5,135 nt of DNA from Phycisphaerae bacterium (GTDB lineage Bacteria; Planctomycetota; Phycisphaerae; SM23-33). The stretch spans positions 1 to 5,135 of the forward strand of contig JASLZV010000050.1 of NCBI GenBank assembly GCA_030754715.1, written 5' to 3'. Each line of letters starts with the position of its first letter. The stretch's first letter is position 1. Positions 1 through 5,135 of this stretch are shown here, piece after piece. The notes under the pieces are model-generated. The model searched no databases, had not been told where the DNA came from, and was given only the letters and a program-made list of their open reading frames with translations. The translations under genes and the position numbers were made by a program.

Positions 1-566
1 GGACCTCGGTGATGATCGATGCCTCCGCCAGTCCGTTTGAAGAGAACCTTTCACTTACCAAACAGATTGTAGCGATGGCCGCGGGAAAACAAGTCAGTGT
101 TGAAGCGGAACTTGGCCGGATTGTAGGAGTGGAGGAGGAGATTTCGGTGGCAAAGGATGAGGCGCACCTGGCCGATCCCCAGCAGTCCGAGCGTTTCTGC
201 CGGGAAGCGTCCCCGGACTGTTTTGCACCGGCTATTGGGACGGCTCATGGAATCTATAAGGGCGAACCAAAGATTGCCTTCGATCGTATCGACGTTATCG
301 CAAAAAGGACGCACCTCCCCCTTGCGCTGCATGGAGGCACGGGACTGTCGGACGATGTGTTCAAGAAGGGTATCTCCCTCGGCTGCGCCAAGGTGAACAT
401 ATCAACGCAGATCAAATATGCGTTCATAGACGGATTCGTCTCGTATCACGCCGCCCACGACAAAGAATATAATCCGCTGAAAGTTATTGGCGCCCAGTTT
501 TCCAGAATAAAGAACGAGGTGGCCCAAAACATGACTCTGTTCGGCAGTGCCGGGCGTGCGGCCTGA
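1..566 (+). CDS. Class II ketose-bisphosphate aldolase, 3' part (5' end outside window)
   Basis: Zinc-dependent cytoplasmic aldolase that splits fructose- or tagatose-1,6-bisphosphate into dihydroxyacetone phosphate and glyceraldehyde 3-phosphate. The frame is open to the left edge. The first full codon is at 3, and the in-frame GTG at 9 is the Val of the family motif TSVMID, not a start. 187 residues are visible. Against a usual length near 285 for the GatY/KbaY group, about 100 N-terminal residues are missing, including the catalytic Asp and first zinc His. Visible motifs, numbered from codon 3, are VEAELG, the zinc-ligand His82 in GTAHG (codon 246-248), the zinc-ligand His110 in LHGGTG (330-332), the phosphate-binding NIST near 132, and the LFGSAGRA tail. 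The common DGSH motif reads DASA here, so that His is Ala9 (codon 27-29). Fructose and tagatose specificity cannot be told apart from this part. Eleven bases separate it from the lipoyl gene. Confidence 0.93.
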   Translation, partial: TSVMIDASASPFEENLSLTKQIVAMAAGKQVSVEAELGRIVGVEEEISVAKDEAHLADPQQSERFCREASPDCFAPAIGTAHGIYKGEPKIAFDRIDVIAKRTHLPLALHGGTGLSDDVFKKGISLGCAKVNISTQIKYAFIDGFVSYHAAHDKEYNPLKVIGAQFSRIKNEVAQNMTLFGSAGRAA

Positions 567-571
567 GGGGG
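566..571 (+). promoter_or_regulatory. Ribosome binding site of the lipoyl-domain gene
   Basis: AGGGGG begins on the last base of the aldolase stop codon and lies 6 bases before the ATG at 578. This strong, well-spaced site supports translation of the very short gene downstream and suggests coupling to the aldolase. Confidence 0.75.
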
Positions 572-577
572 ATAACC

Positions 578-847
578 ATGAGTGAAGAAATCATTATGCC
601 GCAGATAGGACAGGATATCACCACGGGCACGATCGTTGAGTGGCTGAAAAAGGAGGGCGATCCCGTGGAAAAGGGCGAGGTCGTGTGCAATGTCGAAGGC
701 GACAAGGGTATATTTGAAGTGGAGGCAGAGGAATCAGGGGTCCTGCTGCGGATCCTGCATCCCGAGGGCCAGGAAGTGGAAGTGCTCAAGCCCATCGGAT
801 ATATCGGACAACCCGGCGAGAAGATTGATCCAGCGAGTATGGGATAA
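578..847 (+). CDS. Free-standing lipoyl-carrier domain protein
   Basis: An 89-residue protein that is essentially one biotinyl/lipoyl domain, like the N-terminal domain of 2-oxoacid dehydrogenase E2 subunits. It opens with EEIIMPQIGQD, followed by the WLKKEGDPVEKGEVV strand region. The hairpin turn VEGDKGIFEV carries the predicted lipoylated Lys43, and SGVLLRILHPEGQEV and the IGYIG end complete the fold. A DK pair at the turn is typical of lipoyl domains; biotin domains usually have MKM. No peripheral-subunit-binding or acyltransferase domain follows: the frame stops at TAA 845-847 and the next gene starts 31 bases on. It may act as a swinging arm for an E1-like thiamine-diphosphate enzyme or another lipoate-dependent enzyme encoded outside the window (inference). 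The reason for its place among sugar-phosphate genes is unknown. It is not an obvious remnant, because the fold is complete and the ribosome site is strong. Confidence 0.9.
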   Translation: MSEEIIMPQIGQDITTGTIVEWLKKEGDPVEKGEVVCNVEGDKGIFEVEAEESGVLLRILHPEGQEVEVLKPIGYIGQPGEKIDPASMG

Positions 848-878
848 AGGAATACGTTGTTTTAGAAGAAGATAAACC

Positions 879-1616
879 ATGAAAGCGTTAATCTTTGATT
901 GTGACGGAGTTCTCGTTGATACGGAACGTGACGGGCACCGCGTGGCGTTCAACCGCACGTTTGCGCAAAAGGGCTATGATTTTCAATGGGATATTGATTT
1001 GTACGGCGAACTCTTGAAGGTTGCCGGCGGCAAAGAGCGCATGAAGCACTACTTCGACAGGGTCGGCTGGCCGGGTGATGTTATTGATAAGGAATCGCTT
1101 ATCAAGGAGTTGCACGGTACAAAGACGGATTTCTACATGAAGATCGTGGAGGCCGGCCAATTGCCGCTGCGATGCGGCGTGGTGCGCCTGATTGATGAAG
1201 CACTGGCCGATGGGCTGCTTCTTGCAGTCTGTTCCACCTCAAATGAGCGCGCCGTCAATCTCATTGTTGAAAAACTTCTCGGCCGGAAAAGAAAAGACAG
1301 GTTCGCCGCAATATTCGCCGGCGATGTGGTTGCGCACAAGAAGCCCGATCCGGAGATATATAACCTGGCCGAAAAGGAACTGGGCGTGGAACCGGCCGAA
1401 TGCGTGGTAATTGAGGACAGCCGGAACGGTTTGTTGGCGGCCAAAGCCGCCGGGATGTACTGCGTTGTTACGAAAAGCGGCTATACGAAGGCCGAAGACT
1501 TCACGGAGGCCGATCACGTGGTTTCGGAACTCGGTGATCCGCCGAATGTTGAGATAACCTTGCAGGATTTGAAGGATATCGTGGATAAGGGAGACGGGCA
1601 TGAAGATATTTCTTGA
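879..1616 (+). CDS. HAD-family sugar-phosphate phosphatase, CbbY-like
   Basis: A 245-residue haloacid dehalogenase-type phosphatase. Motif I is FDCDGVLVDTE, with nucleophile Asp7 and acid/base Asp9. The helical cap spans about residues 16-95. Motif II is CSTSN (119-122), motif III Lys155 is in KKPDP, and the magnesium-binding motif IV is EDS (179-181). The segments RDGHRVAFN, DLYGELLK, GGKERM and the late TKSGYT closely recall CbbY proteins, especially the plant chloroplast form as I remember it. Characterised CbbY enzymes remove a phosphate from xylulose 1,5-bisphosphate, a Rubisco by-product that inhibits Rubisco. No Rubisco gene is visible here, so a role in clearing a ketose bisphosphate made in this pathway is inference; beta-phosphoglucomutase or another phosphosugar specificity remains possible. 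The Shine-Dalgarno is weak (AGAAGAAG at 864-871). The 3' end overlaps the next gene by 17 bp, implying translational coupling. Confidence 0.85.
   Translation: MKALIFDCDGVLVDTERDGHRVAFNRTFAQKGYDFQWDIDLYGELLKVAGGKERMKHYFDRVGWPGDVIDKESLIKELHGTKTDFYMKIVEAGQLPLRCGVVRLIDEALADGLLLAVCSTSNERAVNLIVEKLLGRKRKDRFAAIFAGDVVAHKKPDPEIYNLAEKELGVEPAECVVIEDSRNGLLAAKAAGMYCVVTKSGYTKAEDFTEADHVVSELGDPPNVEITLQDLKDIVDKGDGHEDIS
1587..1593 (+). promoter_or_regulatory. Ribosome binding site of the transaldolase gene, inside the CbbY-like gene
   Basis: AAGGGAG lies 6 bases before the ATG at 1600, within the last codons of the phosphatase gene. It fixes the transaldolase start and so confirms the 17-base overlap between the two genes. 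Confidence 0.75.
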
Positions 1617-2253
1617 TACCGCAGATGTGGAGGAGATTAAGAAGGCGGTTGATTCGGGAGTGTTGGACGGGATTACGACAAACCCATCCAGGATTGCAAA
1701 GGCGGGTAGGCCGTTTGAGTCCATAGCGCGCGAGATCCTGGCGATGGTTCCCGGCGACGTCAGCCTTGAGGCGATGTCGGAGAAATGGCCCGACATGATC
1801 AAGGAGGTCAAGGTGTTGGCCGGGTGGGGCAACAATGCCGTGATCAAATTGCCCATGACGCGCGACGGCATCAAGGCACTTGCGATTTTGAGCAAAGAAG
1901 GAATCAGAATCAACCTTACCATGGTCGCGTCGCAGAACCAGGCGCTGCTTGCGTGCAAGGCGGGGGCGACCTACGTAAGCATCATTGTTGGGAGGATGGA
2001 TGCCATTGGGATGAACGGCATGGAGGTAGTGCGAGATACCAAAGAGATGATAAAGGAGTACGGTTTTGGTTCGCAGATCATTATTGGCAGCGTACGCACT
2101 CCGCTTCACGTGCTGACGGCGGCACGCGCCGGCGCGGATGTTGTAACGGTGCCGTACAAGGTTTTCGATCAACTGTTTGGTCACCCGTTGACAGATGGAG
2201 GGCTTGCCCAGTTTGAAAAAGATTGGAGCAAGGTAGAAGGAGAGGTCACATGA
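1600..2253 (+). CDS. Small transaldolase / fructose-6-phosphate aldolase-like protein (TalC/FSA type)
   Basis: A 217-residue single TIM-barrel class I aldolase of the small TalC/MipB/FSA group (usual length about 215-220). The family moves or releases a dihydroxyacetone unit of fructose 6-phosphate through a lysine Schiff base. Visible are LDTAD with Asp6, GITTNP (24-29), and NAVIKLPMT with Schiff-base Lys83 (codon 1846-1848). Later come NLTMV, the substrate-binding GRMDAIG (131-137), GSVRTP (163-168), and the C-terminal HPLTDGG. An oddity is the segment after ATYV: it reads Ser127-Ile128-Ile129, where TalC proteins usually have Ser-Pro-Phe and E. coli FSA has Ala-Pro-Tyr. That aromatic residue helps decide between transaldolase and free aldolase activity. 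Acceptor and donor are therefore uncertain. The gene is coupled on both sides, overlapping its neighbours by 17 and 4 bases. Confidence 0.88.
   Translation: MKIFLDTADVEEIKKAVDSGVLDGITTNPSRIAKAGRPFESIAREILAMVPGDVSLEAMSEKWPDMIKEVKVLAGWGNNAVIKLPMTRDGIKALAILSKEGIRINLTMVASQNQALLACKAGATYVSIIVGRMDAIGMNGMEVVRDTKEMIKEYGFGSQIIIGSVRTPLHVLTAARAGADVVTVPYKVFDQLFGHPLTDGGLAQFEKDWSKVEGEVT
2237..2245 (+). promoter_or_regulatory. Ribosome binding site that sets the PIG-L start at 2250
   Basis: AAGGAGAGG, whose GGAG core lies 7 bases before ATG 2250, favours that start over the in-frame TTG at 2223, which would add nine residues without family resemblance. The chosen start gives a 4-base ATGA overlap with the transaldolase stop, a common sign of translational coupling. 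Confidence 0.8.
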
Positions 2254-2960
2254 ACATTCTGGCAGTTGGTGCAAACCCGGATGATATTGAATTTCTCTGC
2301 GCCGGTACGTTGGCTGTCTATGCCAATCGCGGTGATACTGTCTTTATCAGTTACCTCACTACCGGTGACAAGGGAAGTAGCGATGTTCCACCGGAGGAGA
2401 TGGCCGCAATCAGGAAGGAAGAGGCCGAAAGCTCCGCCAGGATAATAGGCGCCACCCTTTTGCCGCTCGGCATTCCCGACGGAGAAGTTGAGGTGTCGCT
2501 GTCGCTGCGCAGAAGAATCGTTGAAATAATTCGCAAAACGAAACCGGACGTCGTCATCACTCACTACAAGAATGACTACATGTCGGACCACAATTGCACG
2601 AGCCGTCTTGTGTTCGACGCGGCCTTCTGGTCGATGCCGAAGCATTTTGAGGGCGATCCGGACAGTTCGCCTTGTCTCTCGCTCTGCCCGCCGTTGCTCT
2701 ACATGGATACCCTCGGTGGAATTGGCTTTCAGCCGCAGGAGTACGTTGACATAACTGACGTGATGGACACCAAGATTGAAATGCTCTCGCAGCACAAGTC
2801 ACAGATTGGTTACATGAACGACCGGGACGGGCTTGACTGTCTGGATTATGCCAAGACAATGGCGAAGTTCCGTGGCTACCAATGCGGGGTCGCCTACGCG
2901 GAGGGTTTCGTACCCCAAAGAGTGTATCCGTCCTTGTCCCCCAAGAGGGTATTGCCCTAG
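2250..2960 (+). CDS. PIG-L/LmbE-family N-acetyl-sugar deacetylase-like protein, altered zinc motif
   Basis: A 236-residue Rossmann-like protein of the PIG-L/LmbE family: zinc hydrolases that remove acetyl groups from N-acetylglucosamine units, for example in bacillithiol and mycothiol synthesis and archaeal chitobiose breakdown. The N-terminus MNILAVGANPDDIEFLCAGT matches the family opening, but the canonical AHPDD reads ANPDD. Asn9 (codon AAC 2274-2276) therefore stands where the first zinc-binding His is expected. Asp11 (catalytic base position) and Asp12 (zinc ligand) are kept. The third ligand is likely His114 in MSDHNCTSR (codon 2589-2591), after THYKND. The middle motif RKEEAESSARIIGA is typical. 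There is no signal peptide, so it should be cytoplasmic. The change could alter metal binding or abolish hydrolysis, though Asn can sometimes ligate metal. With the SIS enzyme downstream it suggests amino-sugar use (inference); the true substrate is unknown. Confidence 0.87.
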   Translation: MNILAVGANPDDIEFLCAGTLAVYANRGDTVFISYLTTGDKGSSDVPPEEMAAIRKEEAESSARIIGATLLPLGIPDGEVEVSLSLRRRIVEIIRKTKPDVVITHYKNDYMSDHNCTSRLVFDAAFWSMPKHFEGDPDSSPCLSLCPPLLYMDTLGGIGFQPQEYVDITDVMDTKIEMLSQHKSQIGYMNDRDGLDCLDYAKTMAKFRGYQCGVAYAEGFVPQRVYPSLSPKRVLP

Positions 2961-3011
2961 CGCGAAGGGGCGTATAGTCGGCGGGTAAATGCTTATCATA
3001 GGAGACAGCAC
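2961..3011 (+). other. 51-base gap between deacetylase and phosphofructokinase genes
   Basis: No coding sequence or clear hairpin terminator. A weak TATCAT at 2994-2999 resembles a -10 box but has no matching -35 box. It holds the ribosome site TAGGAG (2999-3004), 7 bases before the GTG start. Read-through from upstream seems likely. Confidence 0.5.
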
Positions 3012-4217
3012 GTGTTGAAAGGAAACGCGATTGTCGGGCAATCCGGCGGGCCGACCGCGGTCATCAACAATAGCCTGGCAGGCGTGATTCACGAAGCGGC
3101 GAAGTGCGATTTCATAACCGGAATCTATGGAATGCGATGGGGCATTCAGGGCTTCATGCAGGGGCACATCATCGACTTGCAAAGGGAAAAGCCCGAGACC
3201 ATCAATGGTCTGCGGGCAACGCCATCGGCGGCTCTTGGCTCCTGCCGATACAAAGTAAAGGATGAGGATTTCGAGACGATCTTCAAACTGCTGAAAAAGC
3301 ACAACATCAGGTACCTGTTCCTCATCGGTGGAAACGACACGATGGACACCATGCACCGCGTGGAGGAATACTGCCGGGAACACGATTACGAGTTGATCGG
3401 AATCGGAATACCCAAAACGGTTGACAACGACCTTTATGGCACGGACCACGCTCCGGGTTATCCAAGCGCCGCTCGATATGTTGCCATGTCGGTGAAGCAG
3501 GAAGGCCTTCTGGCAAGGGACATGCAAAAGGTGGACAGAATTGTGGTCTATCAGACCGTCGGAAGAGATTCCGGCTGGCTCGCCGCCGCTTCCGTGGCCG
3601 CAAAGGAAAAGCCGGAGGATCCGCCACACCTCATTTATATTCCTGAAAGACCGTTCGACGATGAACAGTTACACCCCGACGTCGAAAAATACCAAAAAGA
3701 GCGAGGCTGGGTTTCCATTGTAATCGCCGAGGGCGTTTGCTACGCCGACAAGACTCCCATCACGGCATCAGGCACACAGGACAGGTTCGGCAACTTAGAG
3801 TTCGGTGCGATGGCCGGCGTGTCGGCTGCCATCATCCTGCACAAGATGGCCTGCGAGAAGTTCGGTTTTCGAGGCGAGTTTCAGGTTCCCGAATCATTGC
3901 AAATGTGCGGCGCCGATCGTTTCTCCCGGGTCGATGTCGAAGAAGCATACGGCTGTGGCCTGGAAGCGGTGAGATTGGCTGCCCGGGGCAAGACGGGCCT
4001 GATGGTGACACTCGTGCGGGATGATTCGCCGCAGTACCATTGCTCAACCGGCACGATTGAACTGAACAAGGTGGCCCTTGAAACCCGATCGGTGCCGGAC
4101 GAGTACATTGTGGAATCGGGAAACATGGTTACCCAGGCGTTTGTGGATTACGTCAAACCCCTGGTTGGGGACCTGCCTGCATACTCCAGCCTGGACTGCG
4201 TAAAACTCAAGGAGTGA
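3012..4217 (+). CDS. 6-phosphofructokinase, pyrophosphate-type signature
   Basis: A 401-residue cytoplasmic phosphofructokinase that phosphorylates fructose 6-phosphate (or a related ketose phosphate) at C1. Motifs in order are GQSGGPTAVIN (9-19), GGNDT (106-110), PKTVDND with catalytic Asp138 (134-140), GTDHAPG, GRDSGWLAA (184-192) and IAEGVCY (238-244). Asp109 and Lys135 occupy the two positions that are Gly in ATP-using E. coli PfkA and Asp/Lys in pyrophosphate-dependent enzymes, so PPi is the likely phosphate donor and the reaction would be reversible (inference from residues). In GGNDT, Asn108 replaces the Asp of the usual GGDGS/GGDDS. The start is GTG 3012, with GGAG 7 bases upstream; TTG 3015 is a less likely alternative. 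It follows the deacetylase by 51 bases and would feed the class II aldolase in the same cluster. Tagatose 6-phosphate as substrate cannot be excluded. Confidence 0.9.
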   Translation: MLKGNAIVGQSGGPTAVINNSLAGVIHEAAKCDFITGIYGMRWGIQGFMQGHIIDLQREKPETINGLRATPSAALGSCRYKVKDEDFETIFKLLKKHNIRYLFLIGGNDTMDTMHRVEEYCREHDYELIGIGIPKTVDNDLYGTDHAPGYPSAARYVAMSVKQEGLLARDMQKVDRIVVYQTVGRDSGWLAAASVAAKEKPEDPPHLIYIPERPFDDEQLHPDVEKYQKERGWVSIVIAEGVCYADKTPITASGTQDRFGNLEFGAMAGVSAAIILHKMACEKFGFRGEFQVPESLQMCGADRFSRVDVEEAYGCGLEAVRLAARGKTGLMVTLVRDDSPQYHCSTGTIELNKVALETRSVPDEYIVESGNMVTQAFVDYVKPLVGDLPAYSSLDCVKLKE

Positions 4218-4329
4218 TCTGCGCAGAATCAAGTGGCCGGTTAATCAAGAGAGTCTTCGGATCAGGCAGTCTCGGTGGCTTTGAAAAGAATCTACAGAGA
4301 ACGACAAGGTGAAAACGAAAGGGAAAGAA
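4218..4329 (+). other. 112-base gap before the SIS gene
   Basis: The longest non-coding stretch in the window. It starts with a perfect 10-base palindrome, TCTGCGCAGA (4218-4227), directly after the phosphofructokinase stop. The palindrome has no loop or T-tract, so it is not a typical terminator. I see no convincing sigma-70 promoter. The purine-rich 3' half (about 4282-4329) holds the ribosome site for the next gene. If the SIS gene starts at GTG 4309 the gap is 91 bases. Confidence 0.5.
4318..4323 (+). promoter_or_regulatory. Ribosome binding site favouring the SIS gene start at 4330
   Basis: AAAGGG lies 6 bases before ATG 4330. The competing GTG at 4309 has only a weak AGAGA (4296-4300) ahead of it. 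The frame closes upstream at TGA 4282-4284, so no earlier start is possible. Confidence 0.55.
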
Positions 4330-5135
4330 ATGAAGGACAAGAAAAACGCGATAGGCGCCTCCACGTTTTCGGAAATTAAATCACAGGGGGATTCCTGGGA
4401 AGGTACGATCAGGCGAATCGACGACAAGGCGGGGCCAGTGGGGGAAATATATTCCGAAGTGGATGAGATAGTGTTTGCGGGATGCGGGTCGGCGTTTAAT
4501 ATTTCCAATTCCGTGGCCCCATTTTTCCAGAGACTCTCCGGCAAAACCTGTCGCGCAGTCCACGCCTCCGACGTGATGATTAATGCCGAATCGTTTCTGA
4601 ATACAAGCCGAAAAAATCTTACCGTCGTTTATTCGCGGTCGGGCGACACAACAGAGAGCGTTTCGGCGATAGCAAAAGCAAAAGAGGCCGGGGCGGCGAC
4701 GATTGCGATTACTTGTTTCGGGCAAAGCAAGATGGCTCAAATGGCCGACGAAGCGCTGGTGCTGACCGAGGCCGTTGAAAAGAGTGTTACGACGACGCGA
4801 TCGCTTACTGCAATGATCCTTGCGGGATATTATTTGGCGGGAACGTGTACCGGCAATGAAGCGGTATGCAAAGACCTGAGGACGCTGCCCGATCTTGTGC
4901 GAGCGAAGATGGATATGTTTCACGAAATCGGCAAAAGAATCGGCAGCGAGAAAGGGATTACAAAATATGCGTTCCTGGGCAGCGGTACATACTACGGACT
5001 TGCCAGGGAGGCCCAGCTAAAGATAAAGGAAATGGTGCTCATGCCGTCGGATTCCTACGTGTCTCTGGATTATCAACATGGTCCGATGTCAAACGTGGAT
5101 GAGCAAATGCTCGTCACCATTCTGGTCTCGGATGC
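4330..5135 (+). CDS. Double-SIS sugar-phosphate isomerase/deaminase (AgaS/GlmS-like), 3' end outside window
   Basis: 268 residues are visible, with no stop before the right edge; relatives run about 340-390, so perhaps 70-120 are missing. Two SIS (sugar isomerase) domains are present. The first has FAGCGSAFNIS (49-59), the phosphate-binding loop YSRSGDTTES (101-110) and TTTRSLT (154-160). The second begins with FLGSGTYYGLAREAQLKIKEM (215-235) and runs through YQHGP (248-252). Glu234 and His250 line up with the catalytic Glu488 and His504 of the E. coli GlmS isomerase domain; the C-terminal Lys lies beyond the window. There is no glutaminase domain, so this is not a full GlmS. Such stand-alone proteins (AgaS, archaeal GlmD, FrlB) act on amino-sugar 6-phosphates or their adducts and yield ketose 6-phosphates. 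With a PIG-L protein and phosphofructokinase upstream, an amino-sugar-phosphate deaminase is the best guess. The ATG at 4330 is preferred over GTG 4309. Confidence 0.88.
   Translation, partial: MKDKKNAIGASTFSEIKSQGDSWEGTIRRIDDKAGPVGEIYSEVDEIVFAGCGSAFNISNSVAPFFQRLSGKTCRAVHASDVMINAESFLNTSRKNLTVVYSRSGDTTESVSAIAKAKEAGAATIAITCFGQSKMAQMADEALVLTEAVEKSVTTTRSLTAMILAGYYLAGTCTGNEAVCKDLRTLPDLVRAKMDMFHEIGKRIGSEKGITKYAFLGSGTYYGLAREAQLKIKEMVLMPSDSYVSLDYQHGPMSNVDEQMLVTILVSD

Noticed and set aside
9..11. GTG at 9 as the start of a complete aldolase gene
   Set aside because: It is the Val in the conserved TSVMID segment. The frame is open to the left edge, and the N-terminal barrel strands with the catalytic Asp are missing, so the gene is cut by the window.
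578..878. Lipoyl gene as the broken 5' end of a full E2 acyltransferase
   Set aside because: No E2 linker, subunit-binding or catalytic sequence follows in any frame before the next gene, and the domain itself ends naturally.
2223..2225. TTG start for the deacetylase
   Set aside because: It adds nine unrelated residues and lacks a good ribosome site, while ATG 2250 has AAGGAGAGG upstream and starts at the family's usual N-terminus.
1239..2274. Long open frames on the minus strand (about 239 and 257 codons) opposite the phosphatase and transaldolase genes
   Set aside because: They lie antisense to genes with clear family motifs, show no recognisable motif of their own and have low-complexity shadow-like composition.
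2971..2999. Promoter before the phosphofructokinase gene
   Set aside because: Only a poor -10-like TATCAT is present. The bases about 17 upstream of it do not resemble a -35 box.
2799..3629. A 276-codon minus-strand open frame opposite the phosphofructokinase 5' half
   Set aside because: It spans the kinase gene and the gap before it, and has no domain I recognise. The + strand kinase motifs are unambiguous.
4309..4311. GTG 4309 as the SIS gene start
   Set aside because: Possible, but it adds a lysine-rich stretch of seven residues without family resemblance and has a weaker ribosome site than ATG 4330.

Overview
The window looks like part of one bacterial carbohydrate-catabolism operon. 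Seven genes run on the + strand and occupy nearly all of it. The gene at each edge is cut by the window. GC content looks intermediate by eye, Shine-Dalgarno sites are clear before most genes, and one gene starts with GTG. No RNA gene, mobile element, repeat array or CRISPR is visible. The sequence does not fix the organism. It reads as a bacterium, and the gene mix (plant-like CbbY phosphatase, pyrophosphate-type phosphofructokinase, free-standing lipoyl domain) would suit an environmental polysaccharide or amino-sugar degrader; that last point is inference.

Layout: (1) 3' part of a class II (GatY/KbaY/Fba-type) ketose-bisphosphate aldolase, up to 566. (2) 578-847, an 89-residue free-standing lipoyl-carrier domain. 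(3) 879-1616, a HAD phosphatase resembling the CbbY xylulose-1,5-bisphosphate phosphatases. (4) 1600-2253, a small transaldolase/fructose-6-phosphate aldolase (TalC/FSA type), overlapping the previous gene by 17 bp. (5) 2250-2960, a PIG-L/LmbE-type deacetylase, overlapping by 4 bp (ATGA). (6) 3012-4217, a phosphofructokinase with pyrophosphate-type signature residues. (7) From about 4330 to the right edge, a double-SIS sugar-phosphate isomerase/deaminase (AgaS/GlmS-isomerase/GlmD type). Gaps are 11 and 31 bp, two overlaps, 51 bp and about 112 bp. Only the last two gaps could hold a control element, and none is convincing.

How the genes may work together (inference): a PIG-L deacetylase could remove the acetyl group from an N-acetyl amino sugar. 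After a phosphorylation step not seen here, the SIS enzyme could deaminate/isomerise the amino-sugar phosphate to a ketose 6-phosphate. The phosphofructokinase would make the 1,6-bisphosphate and the class II aldolase would split it into two trioses. The transaldolase would exchange three-carbon units, and the CbbY-like phosphatase could clear unwanted ketose bisphosphates. The lipoyl domain is the odd one out: it implies a 2-oxoacid-dehydrogenase-like or other lipoate-dependent enzyme nearby.

Points for a second look are the missing first zinc histidine in the PIG-L protein (N9), the Ser-Ile-Ile sequence replacing the usual Ser-Pro-Phe at the transaldolase active site, and the free-standing lipoyl domain between sugar-phosphate genes.
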